Made by a program: the position numbers and the translations under genes | From: a virus | Direction: 5' to 3' (one strand) | Length of the DNA stretch: 64,000 bases | IMG/VR virus record: IMGVR_UViG_3300024346_006511 | Coordinates: 1-64,000 of that record | The notes under the pieces: model-generated | Told to the model about the DNA's origin: nothing | Database searches by the model: none | What the model saw: the letters and a program-made list of their open reading frames with translations, nothing else | Shown here: piece after piece, positions 6,848 to 14,320 of the stretch | Numbering within the stretch: the stretch's first letter is position 1 | Layout of the letters: each line of letters starts with the position of its first letter

Positions 6848-7241
6848 CTATTTGACTAGATACTTCCTTAATATGTTTACACCTTCCATGGCCGATATAC
6901 CCCATACAGTCACAGCTTAAATTACCTTTAGCATTATGTCGTACAGTATACTCCTTATCAGAAGAACCAGACTTGAAAGACCATCTCTTCTCTTCTACAA
7001 ATAACTCTTCGAAAGGATTCTTTTCTACCATAATATCGTTTACTGTTGTTTTAGGATGAACCTCTATCCATGATGGAGTATGATAGGTCTTACCATTAAT
7101 ATTCAAAATACCTCCTTTGCCTACATTGCTATAAGGTACTTTGTACGCATGTCTCTTAACCCATAGGTTACTTGGAGGATTGCTTACTGAAAGTGCTCCT
7201 TCAGAATATACAATCTCTCCGTTTACATTCCATAACGCCAT
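6840..7241 (-). CDS. SWIM zinc-finger protein
   Basis: A 133-residue protein ending in a SWIM domain: CDCMGYIGHGRCKHI (residues ~112-126) gives the CxC...CxH metal ligands. SWIM domains bind DNA or protein and occur in Swi2/Snf2 and recombination-associated proteins. The N-terminal half is beta-rich (ALWNVNGEIVYSEG, GILNINGKTYHTP). It lies 1 bp after the RecA-like ATPase stop, and the two may act together on DNA, as SWIM proteins do with RecA-family proteins elsewhere; that link is inference. Confidence 0.75.
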   Translation of the reverse strand: MALWNVNGEIVYSEGALSVSNPPSNLWVKRHAYKVPYSNVGKGGILNINGKTYHTPSWIEVHPKTTVNDIMVEKNPFEELFVEEKRWSFKSGSSDKEYTVRHNAKGNLSCDCMGYIGHGRCKHIKEVSSQIVA

Positions 7242-7242
7242 A

Positions 7243-7977
7243 TTATTCAGCTACGTAAGTACCCATCCAACCAATTCTATTAGGAGTACTAAGGTTAAAC
7301 ATTCTCATTGACATATCTCCTCCTCTTCGGTTCTTACTGAAGAAGAAAGTTCTATCACCTTCTTTAGTCCATTTCATATGAGCCATTCCAGTCATCATAT
7401 GCTTGAATCTATTACTACCAGCAAACTCTCCGCCTTTAGTAACTTGTTGAATAACTAAGAATGCAGTATTTACTTTATCCTTATTCTCTCCCATATTATG
7501 CTTTTCGAATAAGTTAAGCAATTCAGTCTCAGCTTTCTTAGAAGACATCCATCCTTTCGTAGTATCAACAACAGCATTTTGAATCTCTGCCATTGAATCG
7601 ATAAGTACTGAATCCCATCCTTCTGATAGAATAGACTTAACAACATCTAAAGCATTCTCCTCGCAGTAGTCTCCCATAAACAAAATAGGAAGCTGTCCAA
7701 ACTTAGGGTAACGTTTTACATATCCAACCATATCAATCTGATTCATCTCACCAGAGATAAACAAAACCTTTTGACCTTTAGCTTGTAAGTCAGCAAGCAT
7801 ATCAAGCATTACTGTAGTCTTACCAATACCAGGATCACCTACGATAGCATAGTTAGTACCTTTCATTAGTCCTCCTTCAGAAGAGAAATGAGAGTCAATA
7901 ACTCTACCAGACTTCATAGGACGGAACAATTGTGGATCAAAAGATAGATCCGACATTTTTACTGTTTGTAAATTCAT
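7243..7977 (-). CDS. RecA-superfamily ATPase (RadA/KaiC/RepA-like)
   Basis: A ~244-residue single-domain ATPase. Walker A is GDPGIGKTT (residues ~47-55), Walker B is SVLIDSM (~125-130), and GEMNQ after the second strand is typical of DnaB/RadA-like cores. No helicase N-terminal domain is present. It could be a recombination mediator or a hexameric helicase-like motor for DNA replication. I prefer the ATG at 7977, which has AAAGGTTATG, over the one at 7992; both contexts contain a repeated AAAGGTTAT. Confidence 0.8.
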   Translation of the reverse strand: MNLQTVKMSDLSFDPQLFRPMKSGRVIDSHFSSEGGLMKGTNYAIVGDPGIGKTTVMLDMLADLQAKGQKVLFISGEMNQIDMVGYVKRYPKFGQLPILFMGDYCEENALDVVKSILSEGWDSVLIDSMAEIQNAVVDTTKGWMSSKKAETELLNLFEKHNMGENKDKVNTAFLVIQQVTKGGEFAGSNRFKHMMTGMAHMKWTKEGDRTFFFSKNRRGGDMSMRMFNLSTPNRIGWMGTYVAE

Positions 7978-8015
7978 AACCTTTGTATTCATATATATAA
8001 CCTTTTTATCTTATA

Positions 8016-8048
8016 CCTTAAGATACGAATAATTAAGTTACTAGGCAA
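8016..8048 (-). promoter_or_regulatory. Promoter, CCTAGG-like, for ATPase-SWIM operon
   Basis: TTG at 8048-8046, 20 bp, TATCTTAAGG at 8025-8016. The -33 region is CTTGCCTAGTAAC, a one-base variant of the CCTAGG subclass. Confidence 0.7.
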
Positions 8049-8060
8049 GCTTTTACCTAG

Positions 8061-8297
8061 TTATTTCCGGACCTTATGTAAATTACTTCCCCATCCAGTT
8101 CTTCTATCCATAGCTGATATCTCTTTAGCCACATTAGGATCTTTAATAACCTCTGTCTCACAGTAGGTAGTCTTTCCGGAAATAATATTCCTTACATACC
8201 AAGCACTAGTAGTTGAACACTTTACACACGTCTTAGTATCTGGTAATGCTTTTATCCTTAACGGATTTATCTCCTTGGTACATTTACAACAGTTCAT
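8061..8297 (-). CDS. DksA/TraR-like four-cysteine zinc finger protein
   Basis: The protein has a C4 finger at the N-terminus, CCKCTKEINPLRIKALPD then CVKC, the spacing and the RIxALP stretch seen in DksA/TraR-type fingers. The start at 8297 is chosen because TAATATG directly follows the previous stop; the longer frame would overlap that gene. With 78 residues and no coiled coil it is not a full DksA; it may be a small transcription-related or RNA-binding protein. Confidence 0.65.
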   Translation of the reverse strand: MNCCKCTKEINPLRIKALPDTKTCVKCSTTSAWYVRNIISGKTTYCETEVIKDPNVAKEISAMDRRTGWGSNLHKVRK

Positions 8298-8298
8298 A

Positions 8299-8529
8299 TT
8301 AAAATGGTAAGGGTTCGTCTTTAACTTTAGCAACAGGTTCTGAGATATCTTCTAGCTTTCTATAGCTCATAGAGGCAAAAGGCTGCTCTCCTATCTCAGT
8401 AACATTAGGTCTTCGATCATGTTTATCGAATGCACCTTTAAGTTTATGAGCTCTTTTACGAGCCATATAATCATTCTCTGCATAGACATACATGTCCATC
8501 GTAACTACATAACGTTTTTTATCTTTCAT
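8299..8529 (-). CDS. Small basic unknown protein
   Basis: A 76-residue protein: beta strand (KKRYVVTMDMYVYAE), helix (YMARKRAHKLKGAFDKHD), then a Pro-rich acidic end (KVKDEPLPF). The strand-helix layout and basic helix would suit nucleic-acid binding, but no family is recognised. It starts with AAAGGTTATG after a strong promoter. Confidence 0.65.
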   Translation of the reverse strand: MKDKKRYVVTMDMYVYAENDYMARKRAHKLKGAFDKHDRRPNVTEIGEQPFASMSYRKLEDISEPVAKVKDEPLPF

Positions 8530-8546
8530 AACCTTTATTATTTATA

Positions 8547-8579
8547 CGTAAATATAAGAAAAATAACGCAGGGAGGCAA
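8547..8579 (-). promoter_or_regulatory. Promoter, CCTCCCTG subclass
   Basis: TTG at 8579-8577, 20 bp, TATATTTACG at 8556-8547. The spacer begins CCTCCCTGCGTTATTTTTC, nearly identical to the promoter at 9878 and similar to those at 20697 and 61534. Confidence 0.75.
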
Positions 8580-8604
8580 CTCCTCCCCAAGTTATTAATA
8601 GAAT

Positions 8605-8745
8605 TTATTCTTGGTCGGTTAGGTTTTTATTGTAGACCAAGTTAAAAATATCGTCGGCGAATTCGGGTGTAATCGAATTAGAATCTAATAGACCTTGAGT
8701 AATTTTTTTGATGTTGTCGTCGGTGTGGTAAATTGGTTGATTCAT
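8605..8745 (-). CDS. Small acidic unknown protein (46 aa)
   Basis: Frame from the ATG at 8745 to TAA at 8605, beginning MNQPIYHTDDNIKKI and ending YNKNLTDQE. It stands alone between two transcription units; upstream is a TATCTTTAAG box without a good TTG and a short AGAGAG...CTCTCT inverted repeat in the leader. Codon use is normal. No motif recognised. Confidence 0.55.
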   Translation of the reverse strand: MNQPIYHTDDNIKKITQGLLDSNSITPEFADDIFNLVYNKNLTDQE

Positions 8746-8844
8746 AGAAGAAATAAATTAAGTTAATTAATAAGAGAGCCTATCTCTCTTTCTTTAATAC
8801 TTAAAGATACGAAATTTATTTCAATATACCGGAGAGTAACTAAG

Positions 8845-9369
8845 TTATTTTACGTTAGGTTTCCCCATCATTACCTTACGGTGCTTCTGTCCTCCAATTA
8901 CTCTATCGTATGAACCATCTTCATGCCATACTATCTCTTTACCTTTTAGAGCATTTCTGACTGTTTCCTCATCGTTTACTATTGCTACTCCTTTTGCTTT
9001 TAGAATATCTAGTATCTTTCCGGAAACCTCTATGTAATAACCATTTTTATTTAAAGTGCTAACTGTCTTAGATACTGCTGCTGATCTAGCAGGCTTTGTA
9101 CCATCATGACCCATCCCTACTAACTTAGTTCCTCCTGATCTCTTCTTAGTCATTATAGCTGCATCATCTTCAGGATCGTCATCCAAGTCAATAACCTCAT
9201 ATCCATCTGCTGCGGTATCGATATCATTAGAGCTTTTGACATTTGGATGACCTCCCAAAGGAGCATAAGCATTATCGATCATTTTAAATAGTTCATCTGA
9301 ATTGTCTTGAACTTCAGCTGAGGATAATGGTCTCCAGTCGTTTTCTAATAGTATTCTAGTTAACTTCAT
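8845..9369 (-). CDS. Unknown conserved phage protein
   Basis: A 174-residue protein. The N-terminal half is acidic, with HPNVKSSND and DLDDDPEDDAA, the C-terminal half basic with KGKEIVWHEDGSYDRV and a GGQKHRKVMMGKP ending. The GTKLVGMGHDG segment (~80-90) recalls phage proteins annotated as acetyltransferase-like, but I cannot find the full acetyl-CoA motif. It overlaps the esterase gene by 14 bp and is cotranscribed with it. Confidence 0.6.
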   Translation of the reverse strand: MKLTRILLENDWRPLSSAEVQDNSDELFKMIDNAYAPLGGHPNVKSSNDIDTAADGYEVIDLDDDPEDDAAIMTKKRSGGTKLVGMGHDGTKPARSAAVSKTVSTLNKNGYYIEVSGKILDILKAKGVAIVNDEETVRNALKGKEIVWHEDGSYDRVIGGQKHRKVMMGKPNVK

Positions 9370-9829
9370 CTATTACTAATTTAGTATAAATAGCTTTAAA
9401 AGTATTAAGGTCTGTTCTATGCCCCATACCCTCTACTTCGGTCCAGCTCTTAGCTAGATCCTTGTACACTCTAGTTGCTTTAGGATCAACAACATCATCC
9501 TCAGTACCTACTACAAAGTTTCTTTCCCAATTAGTTTCACCATAAGTAACTCCTTCAGGTTCCATAGATCTACTATGAAGAGCAGGATTAAAGAGAAGTA
9601 CCTCTGTATCTATATGACTACCTAATGCATCGGCAAAATAACCACCCATAGAAGAACCTATAATTAAGTCAGGCTTATCTAACTTAGCTAACTTTAATAA
9701 CGATTCAAACAATGCAAGGTCATTGTAGTTCATATAAGGAGCAAATACTTTATCAGCATTTTCACATAGGAACTCTACCGTCGGACCTCCGACACTAGAC
9801 TCTAAACCGTGTAAATACCAAACATTCAT
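9356..9829 (-). CDS. Alpha/beta-hydrolase esterase, YqiA-like
   Basis: A compact 157-residue serine hydrolase. The oxyanion region is YLHGLESS (residues ~5-12), the nucleophile elbow GSSMGGYFA (~58-66), the acid EDDVVDP (~111) and the His GMGHRTD (~135). This short form matches the YqiA / UPF0227 type of esterases active on small acyl esters. Together with the three SGNH proteins it adds to the phage's acyl-ester hydrolases. The ATG at 9829 follows a GGTTACGAT leader. Confidence 0.85.
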   Translation of the reverse strand: MNVWYLHGLESSVGGPTVEFLCENADKVFAPYMNYNDLALFESLLKLAKLDKPDLIIGSSMGGYFADALGSHIDTEVLLFNPALHSRSMEPEGVTYGETNWERNFVVGTEDDVVDPKATRVYKDLAKSWTEVEGMGHRTDLNTFKAIYTKLVIDEVN

Positions 9830-9845
9830 ATCGTAACCTTTTATA

Positions 9846-9878
9846 CCTAAATATATGAAAAATAACGCAGGGAGGCAA
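9846..9878 (-). promoter_or_regulatory. Promoter, CCTCCCTG subclass, for esterase operon
   Basis: TTG at 9878-9876, 20 bp, TATATTTAGG at 9855-9846. The spacer CCTCCCTGCGTTATTTTTC is the same as in the promoter at 8547-8579. Confidence 0.75.
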
Positions 9879-9880
9879 CT

Positions 9881-10117
9881 TTAGCTACACTTACTCTTAA
9901 TTTCTTTATACAACTCTTCTGCGTAACCCGCTGGGTCTTCGATGTGTGCTTTGGTAGATTCCATTTTACCTATAAGGCAATTTTTAAAATGCTTACCACT
10001 TTTACCTTTTAGTAAAGTTTCTATTGCACATGCTTTCATCCAAGTTCTTGGATCATTACCTTGAACTGAGGACTTTACGTCGTCAATTGCTATCATACAC
10101 TGTATTGCGTCTGCCAT
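9881..10117 (-). CDS. Small cysteine-containing unknown protein
   Basis: A 78-residue soluble protein with four cysteines spread along its length (QCMIAI, KACAIE, KNCLIG, SKCS at the end), helical and basic. It ends just before the -33 box of the esterase promoter and starts 3 bp after the membrane-protein gene. The regular cysteines could bind a metal or form disulfides; there is no signal peptide. Function unknown. Confidence 0.6.
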   Translation of the reverse strand: MADAIQCMIAIDDVKSSVQGNDPRTWMKACAIETLLKGKSGKHFKNCLIGKMESTKAHIEDPAGYAEELYKEIKSKCS

Positions 10118-10120
10118 AAT

Positions 10121-10318
10121 TTATTTGTTTTTGTTTTTCATTCCAAAGTAAGTTCCTAATATTCCTATTATACCTGTAATTGATATTTGTATCAAATGTA
10201 TAATTGATTCATCTACTGGTCTGTTTTCTTTAAGAGAAATAATAAAGTCTCCTATTATTAACATTCCAAGTAAAACGATTATACCTACCGATAAAAGAAA
10301 AACTATCTTATCTTTCAT
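10121..10318 (-). CDS. Two-helix membrane protein
   Basis: A 65-residue protein: helix one VFLLSVGIIVLLGMLIIG, a short acidic loop (KENRPVDES), helix two IQISITGIIGILGTYFGM, and a basic end (KNKNK). The hairpin of two helices with a positive tail is the class II holin shape, but it is far from the lysis block, so any two-helix inner-membrane role is possible. Confidence 0.65.
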   Translation of the reverse strand: MKDKIVFLLSVGIIVLLGMLIIGDFIISLKENRPVDESIIHLIQISITGIIGILGTYFGMKNKNK

Positions 10319-10347
10319 TATAATTAGATTGTATTATAATTAGTTTG

Positions 10348-10421
10348 TGAACCGAGCAGGATTCGAACCTGCGACCGTCTGCTTAGAAGGCAGATGCTCT
10401 ATCCAGCTGAGCTATCGGTCC
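10348..10421 (-). tRNA. tRNA-Arg(UCU)
   Basis: The minus strand folds as a complete cloverleaf: acceptor GGACCGA with TCGGTTC, D-arm GCTC...GAGC, anticodon stem TCTGC/GCAGA around CTTCTAA (anticodon UCU), T-arm GCAGG-TTCGAAT-CCTGC. CCA is not encoded. It would read AGA/AGG, codons very frequent in this AT-rich genome. It sits in a 110 bp gap between two protein genes and is presumably processed from their transcript. Confidence 0.95.
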
Positions 10422-10427
10422 TTACTC

Positions 10428-10700
10428 CTAGAAGTTCTCAGCCAAGATCTTATTAATATCTTCTCTCGACTGCCAACCTCTTACATCATCATCTCCATCA
10501 ACAAGGACCTCAAAGCTTGATGCATCTTCTACTCTTTGACATTCAGCTCTGTTACCAGCTCTAGATGAACTGTACATACCATCACCACATACGATTGATA
10601 TACTCTTACCGCCTTTCTTTTTCGACCCTTTTATTTGAGTCATAATAGCTCCTTTAATATGAGGGTGATCTAAGAATAATAAATTATCAAATGTTATCAT
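10428..10700 (-). CDS. Unknown conserved phage protein (90 aa)
   Basis: A 90-residue soluble protein: DNLLFLDHPHIKGAIMT at the start, a basic turn (KGSKKKGGKSI), then SIVCGDGMYSSSRAG and an acidic end (DGDDDVRGW). Beta-rich. The start has AAAAGTTATG. It lies between a coiled-coil gene and the tRNA in the same orientation. No family recognised. Confidence 0.65.
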   Translation of the reverse strand: MITFDNLLFLDHPHIKGAIMTQIKGSKKKGGKSISIVCGDGMYSSSRAGNRAECQRVEDASSFEVLVDGDDDVRGWQSREDINKILAENF

Positions 10701-10711
10701 AACTTTTATTT

Positions 10712-11491
10712 TTAAGCGTTAACTACGTTATCTCTATATTGCCATATTAATGAATCAACATTACTCATACGAACCTTTTCATATACTACAGGCTCTCTAT
10801 CGTATACTTTAAGCTCTATGTTACAAGACTTACCTGAAGCAGTCTTACTTACTATCCTAGCAGAGTCAATACCTCTTATAGTCCAGTCCCATTTAATATC
10901 CATAGAACCTTTCTTTCCTTCTTCGAATACTAATCCTTTACCTTCAAGCAATTCTGTAGCTTCATCAATTTCAATAGTATTAATCTCATTCTTTAAGTTA
11001 GTAATAGAAGACTCTACTTTATAAACTTCGGTTCTAGCATCGTCTATTTCTTCTTTATTAGTTAACCTAACAGTATTCATTTCAGCTAATAAATCATCTC
11101 CATGATCTAAAAGTACTTTAGCTACTTCTCCGTTAGTAAAGATTCGTTCTAACTCCCATTGAGAATTATCTGAAGTAGAGTAAAGACTAGTTTCAATACT
11201 ATCAAACTCGCTAGTTTTCCAATCTTCATGGAATCTAATAGTCATTAATTCTTTATCGTAATTGTAGTCTTTGTTAGGTCTCTTAATCTCATAAGAACCT
11301 CCTGAGTATCCATAAGTTGGTTTAGAGATATATACATCGTCTAAGGTAAACTCACCTCCGAAGTATTTCTGCATTACGTTAAACATAGCATCAACTCTGC
11401 TATCTTCTAACTTCTTTTTAGTAACGTTTAACTTTTCTAATAATTCTTGCTTCTTAACGATGATCTCGTTGATAATTTCAATTTTTGTCAT
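10712..11491 (-). CDS. Coiled-coil protein of unknown function
   Basis: A 259-residue protein with a heptad-rich N-terminal helix (INEIIVKKQELLEKLNVTKK), a beta-rich middle (TYGYSGGSYEIKRP, TIRFHEDW), a second coiled coil (residues ~145-180, VRLTNKEEIDDARTEVYK), and a beta-rich end. No signal or membrane segment. The architecture suggests a structural or scaffolding role, without a specific assignment. The ATG at 11491 has AAAGGTTATG behind a strong promoter. Confidence 0.7.
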   Translation of the reverse strand: MTKIEIINEIIVKKQELLEKLNVTKKKLEDSRVDAMFNVMQKYFGGEFTLDDVYISKPTYGYSGGSYEIKRPNKDYNYDKELMTIRFHEDWKTSEFDSIETSLYSTSDNSQWELERIFTNGEVAKVLLDHGDDLLAEMNTVRLTNKEEIDDARTEVYKVESSITNLKNEINTIEIDEATELLEGKGLVFEEGKKGSMDIKWDWTIRGIDSARIVSKTASGKSCNIELKVYDREPVVYEKVRMSNVDSLIWQYRDNVVNA

Positions 11492-11516
11492 AACCTTTAT
11501 TTGTCTTATTAATATA

Positions 11517-11549
11517 CCTTAATATACGAAAATTTAAGTTCCTAGGCAA
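11517..11549 (-). promoter_or_regulatory. Promoter, CCTAGG subclass
   Basis: TTG at 11549-11547, 20 bp, TATATTAAGG at 11526-11517. The spacer starts CCTAGGAACTTAA. The TAG stop of the upstream oxygenase gene directly precedes the TTG. Confidence 0.75.
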
Positions 11550-12068
11550 CTAAATCAATGTATTCTTTTCAATTAAGTTACCTTTTTTCGTCCACACAAC
11601 TAAGCAGTTTCTATAACCTTCTTCTACTAGAGTTAGCTCATGAGGAACATTAGAACCGAATATTACAGTTGTACCAACTTCTTTACTTACTACTTTATCT
11701 CTAACGATTAAATCACCTCCTTTATAAACTTCTTCAGGAGTTAATTGAATAATACAAGTCTTATGTCTTTCAGGACCATCTATATGTTTGGTAAAAAACC
11801 CTCCTTTGAAATACCTTACGTAGTTTAAGAATGCTCCATCTAAGTTTTGAAATCCTATAGGTTTTAATTTCTCTAATAGAAAGTCTTTTAATGGACCTTC
11901 TGGTTGACCTAGTTCACATTGCTCTGATATTCTCTCTTTATCGTTCTTTATCCTAGTCAGCTCAGGTGATCTATTCCAATCATAAGAAACAGTACTTTCG
12001 TGGTAATCAGTAGCATGATCTAATAACCAATTACATTCTTCTTCTGTAAATAATAATTGCTCTTCCAT
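11550..12068 (-). CDS. 2-oxoglutarate/Fe(II) oxygenase, second of three
   Basis: A 172-residue dioxygenase-fold protein. The iron ligands appear as KHIDGPERH (HxD, residues ~95-97) and VPHELTLV (distal His ~143), followed by an arginine in YRNCLVVW for 2-oxoglutarate. Prolyl-hydroxylase-like size and order. Its start overlaps the stop of the flavin reductase gene by one base, so the two are translated together, which raises the possibility that the reductase supports the oxygenase by keeping iron reduced. Confidence 0.85.
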   Translation of the reverse strand: MEEQLLFTEEECNWLLDHATDYHESTVSYDWNRSPELTRIKNDKERISEQCELGQPEGPLKDFLLEKLKPIGFQNLDGAFLNYVRYFKGGFFTKHIDGPERHKTCIIQLTPEEVYKGGDLIVRDKVVSKEVGTTVIFGSNVPHELTLVEEGYRNCLVVWTKKGNLIEKNTLI

Positions 12069-12793
12069 TAACCGAATATTTCTACTCTAATATCTTTTTG
12101 CATTTTGAATCCCATTGCATCTAATTTTATCCTTCCCTCAGTAATCATTCGATCCCATCCACAGAAGTAGACTAATGGTTTATCATCAGTATTGATATCA
12201 TTTAGGTAATGTTCGTGAACGTGTCCTTTCCTAAAACCTAGTTTATCTTCTTGTGACAGAGTAGGTATATAGTTAAAGTTAGGTAACTCTTTAGCTATCT
12301 TTTCAAACTCTTGTCGATACAGTAAATCAGATTCTCTTCTAGTACCAAAATATAGATTAATTTTCTTAAAAGGTATCTTCTTATTGTAAATATTATTTAT
12401 CATTGAACGAAAAGGACTAACTCCTGAACCTGTTGATACAAAATAGATATCTCTCTCTAGTAGATTATCAGGAAGAGTAAATACTCCCATAGGACCTCTG
12501 TAGATAATTTCGTCTCCAATCTTTGCTTCATTAAATAAATAATCTGACATTTTACCTCCTGGAAGATATGTTACTATAAGTTCAAACTTATTAGTATTGT
12601 CTGGGTATGAAGCAACAGAATAGTTTCTAGTAAGCCAATCACCTCCAGAACCCCATTTGTCATTCCAGGGTATACCTATCTGTACTAGTTGACCAGGGAT
12701 GAAGGTAATATTATCGTATAGAGGAGATTCAAATATAAACCTCCAGTTCATTTTTGTCTCTTTAATTATGTCTACTAAAACTGCTACGTTCAT
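12068..12793 (-). CDS. Ferredoxin-NADP reductase-like flavoprotein
   Basis: A 241-residue protein of the FNR superfamily. The FAD motif RNYSVAS (RxYS, residues ~56-62), the GKMSDYL stretch (~80), the NAD(P)-binding GSGVSPFRS (~121-129) and the YFCGW segment (~210) are in the family order. No iron-sulfur domain is attached, so electrons would go to a separate carrier or directly to flavin. Its two flanking genes overlap it. Known relatives reduce ferredoxin or act as flavin reductases. Confidence 0.85.
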   Translation of the reverse strand: MNVAVLVDIIKETKMNWRFIFESPLYDNITFIPGQLVQIGIPWNDKWGSGGDWLTRNYSVASYPDNTNKFELIVTYLPGGKMSDYLFNEAKIGDEIIYRGPMGVFTLPDNLLERDIYFVSTGSGVSPFRSMINNIYNKKIPFKKINLYFGTRRESDLLYRQEFEKIAKELPNFNYIPTLSQEDKLGFRKGHVHEHYLNDINTDDKPLVYFCGWDRMITEGRIKLDAMGFKMQKDIRVEIFG

Positions 12794-12993
12794 TATAAAA
12801 TGTTTCTTATGAATTCTGTTATGAATATTAATACAAATACCGGCCAGAGTAAAACTTGTGATGCAGCTTCACGGAATGTAAACCTCTCACCCATCCTACC
12901 TTCAAAATGTTTAATGGTATAGTACTCTAACCAGTCTTTCCATACCATTCCAATCAGAATGTATATTAGTAATTTAGATATTATATAAATCAT
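12793..12993 (-). CDS. Small membrane protein
   Basis: A 66-residue protein with hydrophobic segments at residues ~2-18 and ~47-64 around a charged centre (EYYTIKHFEGRMGERFTF). It overlaps both neighbours by one to four bases. A membrane partner for the reductase encoded next is conceivable but not shown by the sequence. Confidence 0.65.
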   Translation of the reverse strand: MIYIISKLLIYILIGMVWKDWLEYYTIKHFEGRMGERFTFREAASQVLLWPVFVLIFITEFIRNIL

Positions 12994-13742
12994 AAGCTTT
13001 TTATTTTTTTAGTTAGGTAATTAGCAAATAAGTGATTTCCTTCCCAACTCCAATGAAAATCACCTATTTTACCTTTTGTTGCAGTATTAATTGTCTCAAA
13101 TTTGCCAGCGATATCGGGTAAGTCCCACAGATAACACTTCACTCCTTTTGTTGCTAGGTACTCCGTTACTAACTTAACTCTAAAAGTATGTTCACTTCTA
13201 ATATGAAGATTGTTAGGAGATTTATAATTAGCATTGTAGTTGTATACAGCACTCAACATATCCTCTGGTGTTCTTGTATGTATAGCAATTTCTTTACGGT
13301 ACTGTTCGAATTTTTGAGTACTAGGAAATATGTTGTAGTATCGCGGTGAGTAATGCCCACCAGCCGTTGGAATGCTAGTAGTAGTACAGTATGTAGGTTT
13401 ACCTTTGCAACCAGTTTCTTCTTCAGTTGAAGTTAAAGTTTTTCTAGAAGCGATGCCATGAACAAAGTCCGTACGTTCAATAAAGCCTATAGAGACAATA
13501 ACCATATCTCCTTTCTTAAACTTACCTAAATCTGCTAGAAGCTTATAAAAGACTGTATCATTAGATAATCCTCCGACTCCTTGATTAACTACTTTATCAG
13601 CTTTAAAATTATCTCCTAAAGTATCTAACCAGAACTTATATCCATTAGGGTTAGGTATGTTAACCTTCTTATCATCTCTTATTAAAGGTATTCTAGTTCC
13701 ATCTCCTGCTGTAAAGCTATCTCCGTATCCGTATAGAGTCAT
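12990..13742 (-). CDS. SGNH/GDSL-type hydrolase, second of three
   Basis: A 250-residue protein. Block I is YGYGDSFTAGDG (GDS with Ser at ~9), the Gly block is VNQGVGGLSND (~60), and block V is HWSWEGNHLFANYL near the C-terminus, where an Asp/His dyad is expected (DFHW...GNH). No signal peptide, so it acts inside the cell or as part of a virion. Esterase or O-acetylesterase activity on a glycan fits the many glycosyltransferases. Confidence 0.75.
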   Translation of the reverse strand: MTLYGYGDSFTAGDGTRIPLIRDDKKVNIPNPNGYKFWLDTLGDNFKADKVVNQGVGGLSNDTVFYKLLADLGKFKKGDMVIVSIGFIERTDFVHGIASRKTLTSTEEETGCKGKPTYCTTTSIPTAGGHYSPRYYNIFPSTQKFEQYRKEIAIHTRTPEDMLSAVYNYNANYKSPNNLHIRSEHTFRVKLVTEYLATKGVKCYLWDLPDIAGKFETINTATKGKIGDFHWSWEGNHLFANYLTKKIKSL

Positions 13743-13745
13743 ATA

Positions 13746-14111
13746 TTATGTTGTTGTAGTTTTCCAAAATACTTGTATGCAAATCAATACCATACATAGA
13801 GCTAAACTAACCCATGTCTTAGAGTTCATTCCTTCAGCAAAGTGATAATTAATCATTAATGCATATAGAAACATACCAATGCTAAATCCTATAAATCTAG
13901 CTGGCCATAGTAGACCATTCATTCCGGAAACTGTATACTTAGTTCCATAAATGTAGAAGTAAGATAGTATAATACCAGCTGCTGCTACCCAAAACTCGTT
14001 CTTTCTAAACCAATCAGTCTTAAGAAATTGACCATTTAGTTGATAGAAAGTTAGCAGGTGGGCACCTAAGAACGCTAGGCACCCAATAGCCAAATCAGTA
14101 AATTTAAGCAT
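13746..14111 (-). CDS. Multi-pass membrane protein
   Basis: A 121-residue protein with about four hydrophobic helices (residues ~5-25, 42-57, 68-88 and 100-116). The loop GLLWPARFIGFSIG between helices is distinctive. Inner-membrane location is expected. It stands between an SGNH hydrolase and a small unknown gene. The function is unknown; transport or anchoring of a glycan enzyme is only a guess. Confidence 0.65.
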   Translation of the reverse strand: MLKFTDLAIGCLAFLGAHLLTFYQLNGQFLKTDWFRKNEFWVAAAGIILSYFYIYGTKYTVSGMNGLLWPARFIGFSIGMFLYALMINYHFAEGMNSKTWVSLALCMVLICIQVFWKTTTT

Positions 14112-14292
14112 AGATTGTAAATCGTTCGGTGTTAGTCTTATTAATTAATTTTCTAAAGATCGTTCGGCCTTTTGGTTTCCGTGATAGTTGCTCGTAAGTA
14201 TATCCGTCGATGTTTATGTGTTCACCGGGGATTACTAATTCGGAAGTTTTTGCGTTGATCTTCAATCGGGATAAGAAATACTTTTCAATCAT
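14104..14292 (-). CDS. Small basic unknown protein
   Basis: A 62-residue beta-rich, basic protein (LKINAKTSELVIPGEHINI, KPKGRTIFRKLINKT). It overlaps the membrane protein gene by 8 bp. It is less AT-rich at third positions than its neighbours (TCG, TCC, CGG codons). A possible promoter with a 19 bp spacer lies upstream, inside the next gene's end. No family recognised. Confidence 0.55.
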   Translation of the reverse strand: MIEKYFLSRLKINAKTSELVIPGEHINIDGYTYEQLSRKPKGRTIFRKLINKTNTERFTIYA

Positions 14293-14320
14293 ATAACATT
14301 TGTTTAATTATTAATAATAT

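Noticed and set aside
8775-8840. A promoter for the 46-residue gene at 8605-8745
   Set aside because: TATCTTTAAG is present, but TTG is missing at the 20 bp position (CCG is there) and the candidate GTTAC is out of spacing.
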